From: Pegea sp. RAD2-039
Lineage: Eukaryota; Chordata; Thaliacea; Salpida; Salpidae
Direction: 5' to 3'
Assembly: GCA_034620365.1 (NCBI GenBank)
Contig: JAQGEQ010000179.1
Span: 310,001-374,000 of the forward strand
Length of the DNA stretch: 64,000 nt
Below the pieces are notes generated by a model. That model searched no databases. It was given only the letters and a program-made list of their open reading frames with translations, and was not told where the DNA came from. Positions 61,575 to 64,000 of the stretch are shown piece by piece (the first letter of the stretch is position 1; each line of letters begins with the position of its first letter). Made by a program: the position numbers and the translations under genes.

Positions 61575-64000
61575 TGTAGATTATCAACAGTTTAGATATT
61601 CTAGAATTGGAAAAAACATGTAATCTATGGTCAATACTATTTAGTTTCAATTGCCTCTCAAAATGATTGAAATAATAATAATTTTTTTTCAATTTATAGC
61701 AAAACAAAAAAAATTCAGTTAAAAAAATTTTAATCTACGTATTTACTGCAGAGCATAAAAATAAAAAAAACCTTAATAGTCACATAATTTAATCAAATTA
61801 TCTTGAAATAACCAGTAATTTAGTTGAAATCATTCCATACAACAGCTTAAAAAGAAATATTTCTATTTTTAAATTTAACCAACATTTTTCATTTTTACCT
61901 AATCGATTTGCTTTGACATAAAAAATGTTTTACTCTGAAATTTTAAAAACACCAGAGAAGTAGCTGTAATTTCAAGATTGCAATATACGATAAAAAAATT
62001 TGAAACGGTTGTGAAAAAGCCCCGTTTACGTCCCCCTAAAAACGTCTTGGCATCTTTTGTATTACTAATTAAAGATAATATTTTGTCTAAATAAAGACAT
62101 TCGTTTATAATTGAAGCGAAAAGAGTTAAGTTTTAACAAAAAATATAAAAACTTTGTTTCGACTAGATAAGATTTCGAAATAACTGATTGTTTATATTTA
62201 CATATAATAAATTTAGAAAATTGATACCATAAAAAGTTTATTGAGTGCGACGATTATTAGTAAATGAGCTCTTATTTGAAAGAAAAAAGTTTTTTAATGC
62301 ATCACCCAAGTTTGGATCTCGATGAACAGTTTTGCTTAATATCTGATGAATATTAAATTTGACTATCATACTACTGTGAAGTAAAATCTAAAATATTTTG
62401 ACTTCTATTACCTTTTTTGTAGACAGTAAAAGACAACTTTAAAGCTGTGGAATCAAATAATAATGGAAAGAAAAATTGGTAAATTAGTCATAGATCAATT
62501 TTTAGTTACATGATTATCTAACAATTCTTTGCCCTTTCATACCTAACAACTAGTTAGCTGGAACAATTTTTAGACAACTCTTAAAACATTTCTAAAAACT
62601 TGATATTTCTCTAATTAAAATAAAATCTAAACATTAAAAAAACTTATTAACATACAGAAAAATAGATCTATGGTTGAACATAAAGTATCACAACAGCTAA
62701 TCTCTAAGCATCTTAAATTTATTCTTGCACTGACTAATTTTACTTGCTGATAATAAAACTGTTGGTATTATAAAACGTACTGCTACGCATGACTAATCAG
62801 CAAACACACGCTTACAGTTTACCTTCGTTAGGGTACAATACTTTGGTTATAGGCTGTCTCCTTCTCAATTTAAATATTTAGAAATTGCTAATACTGGTTA
62901 AATATTATGAAAACAATTTTGAAAATATACATTATATAAATATTAGTGCTGAGTAACAAAAGTAAACAAAGTTTGTATTACAAATAAAGTTTCTAAAGTC
63001 TACTAGGTAAAAATAATTTTGTAGATAAGTCTGTAGGGTATCTTTTTTAGTTTTTTAATGTAGCTTCAACCACATTTACAATAATAATTTTTAAGGCGAC
63101 GTTAAAATTTCTTTACTTTCTAAAAATAGCTTGTTGTAGCATAAAAGAAAAAATAATGCTAAAACCTTTTGACTTAATTTTAAACAGACTGTTGAAAATG
63201 ACTGAGCATTTTGCTTTTTCTAATTTTTCTCTTGTCTTTTGACATTAAAAATTTTATTTTTAAAATCTGAAAACAAACAAATGTCTCATATCTTCAAAAC
63301 ATTCCTAACTATTACCCAATATCTAATGAAACGCTTTATTTGGTATTAACCTACTATATTCAACTAGTAAAAAATATTCTAAGATTTTATTGAAATACTC
63401 TATGTATTTAAACATTTCTGATTATTTATAAACAAAAAGGTAGTTTATAAACAAATCAATTCTCTTTAACTACAAGAATAAAAATATTATTTTTTAAGTA
63501 AACATGAAAAATATATGAGCTAATATAAATGTATAAGTTTATAAAGTTTGAAGAATAAACTTTTTTTGTTAAATTCTAAAAGGATAAATTTCCTATTTCA
63601 ATTTACTTTTTAAGCTAATGACGTAGATTATATGAACAAAACCGAGATTAGCTTAGACTGTAATGTCGGTCCTGAATTTATTGTTTTTGAGTTCTTACTT
63701 CTTATCCAAGTATTTACAAAGAAATCCTTAAAAACACTCATAATAAATTAAATAACAAAAACTTCTCACTCTATTATAAGCTTGAAGAAGAAAACTTTAA
63801 TGTAATAACAGGATATAGTTTTCTATCTTTAAATAGAAACAGTTTCAATAAATTACTTTCAATAAATCAATTATGGCCACGGTATCCGCAACTGATAAAA
63901 CTTCAAGATCAAAAACAAATACTCTGTTAACCAAATCTATGAATAAAAATTTATGACAATTTTATGAATACTTATTAAACAATATTTAAAACCAAATTAC
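61575..64000. other. AT-rich intergenic to the window end
   Basis: No coding similarity, RNA gene or repeat array recognised on either strand. Confidence 0.55.

Overview
The window is nuclear DNA from an AT-rich invertebrate animal (roughly 70-75% A+T by eye). Its genes are strongly animal-like: full-length orthologues of CCT theta, mRNA capping enzyme, MPPE1/PGAP5, sphingomyelin synthase with a SAM domain, and MAT. They are cut by many GT-AG introns, often only 45-70 bases, and lie among decayed LINE and LTR retrotransposons. I cannot name the phylum from sequence alone. No bacterial, organellar or CRISPR features are present.

Layout: 761-2802 (+) is a secreted zinc carboxypeptidase precursor (M14A, 13 exons) with a TATA box. 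4040-5400 (-) holds an ARF-type GTPase pseudogene relic and a Gag-like zinc-knuckle ORF. 7662-13697 (+) is a SAM-domain sphingomyelin synthase (10 exons). 15085-28430 is mostly gene-poor, with two 3' pieces of one CR1/L2-like LINE and an unidentified coding relic. 28442-32629 (-) is S-adenosylmethionine synthase, whose last three exons are present twice. 34170-37740 carries relics of two non-LTR families. 39687-41588 (+) is a single-exon LRR-type protein, followed after only 81 bases by MPPE1 (41670-43995, +). 44745-45100 (-) is a gypsy-type reverse transcriptase relic. 46275-49196 (+) is CCT theta (12 exons). 50391-54353 (-) is the mRNA capping enzyme (14 exons). 56745-58390 (-) holds more LINE relics. 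58838-61568 (-) is an SDR16C/HSD17B11-type dehydrogenase (7 exons). The rest is AT-rich non-coding sequence.

The genes do not form one pathway; most are housekeeping neighbours (protein folding, mRNA capping, methyl donor synthesis, GPI-anchor remodelling, sphingolipid and retinoid/steroid metabolism). The most interesting points are the MAT gene with two complete alternative C-terminal exon cassettes, one canonical and one diverged at conserved residues although their first exons are almost identical, and the very close LRR-MPPE1 pair, where a poly(A) signal overlaps the upstream stop and a splice acceptor-like site precedes each start, as expected for polycistronic transcripts resolved by trans-splicing. 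Exon joins were worked out by hand from GT-AG sites, reading phase and family similarity; no search was run.
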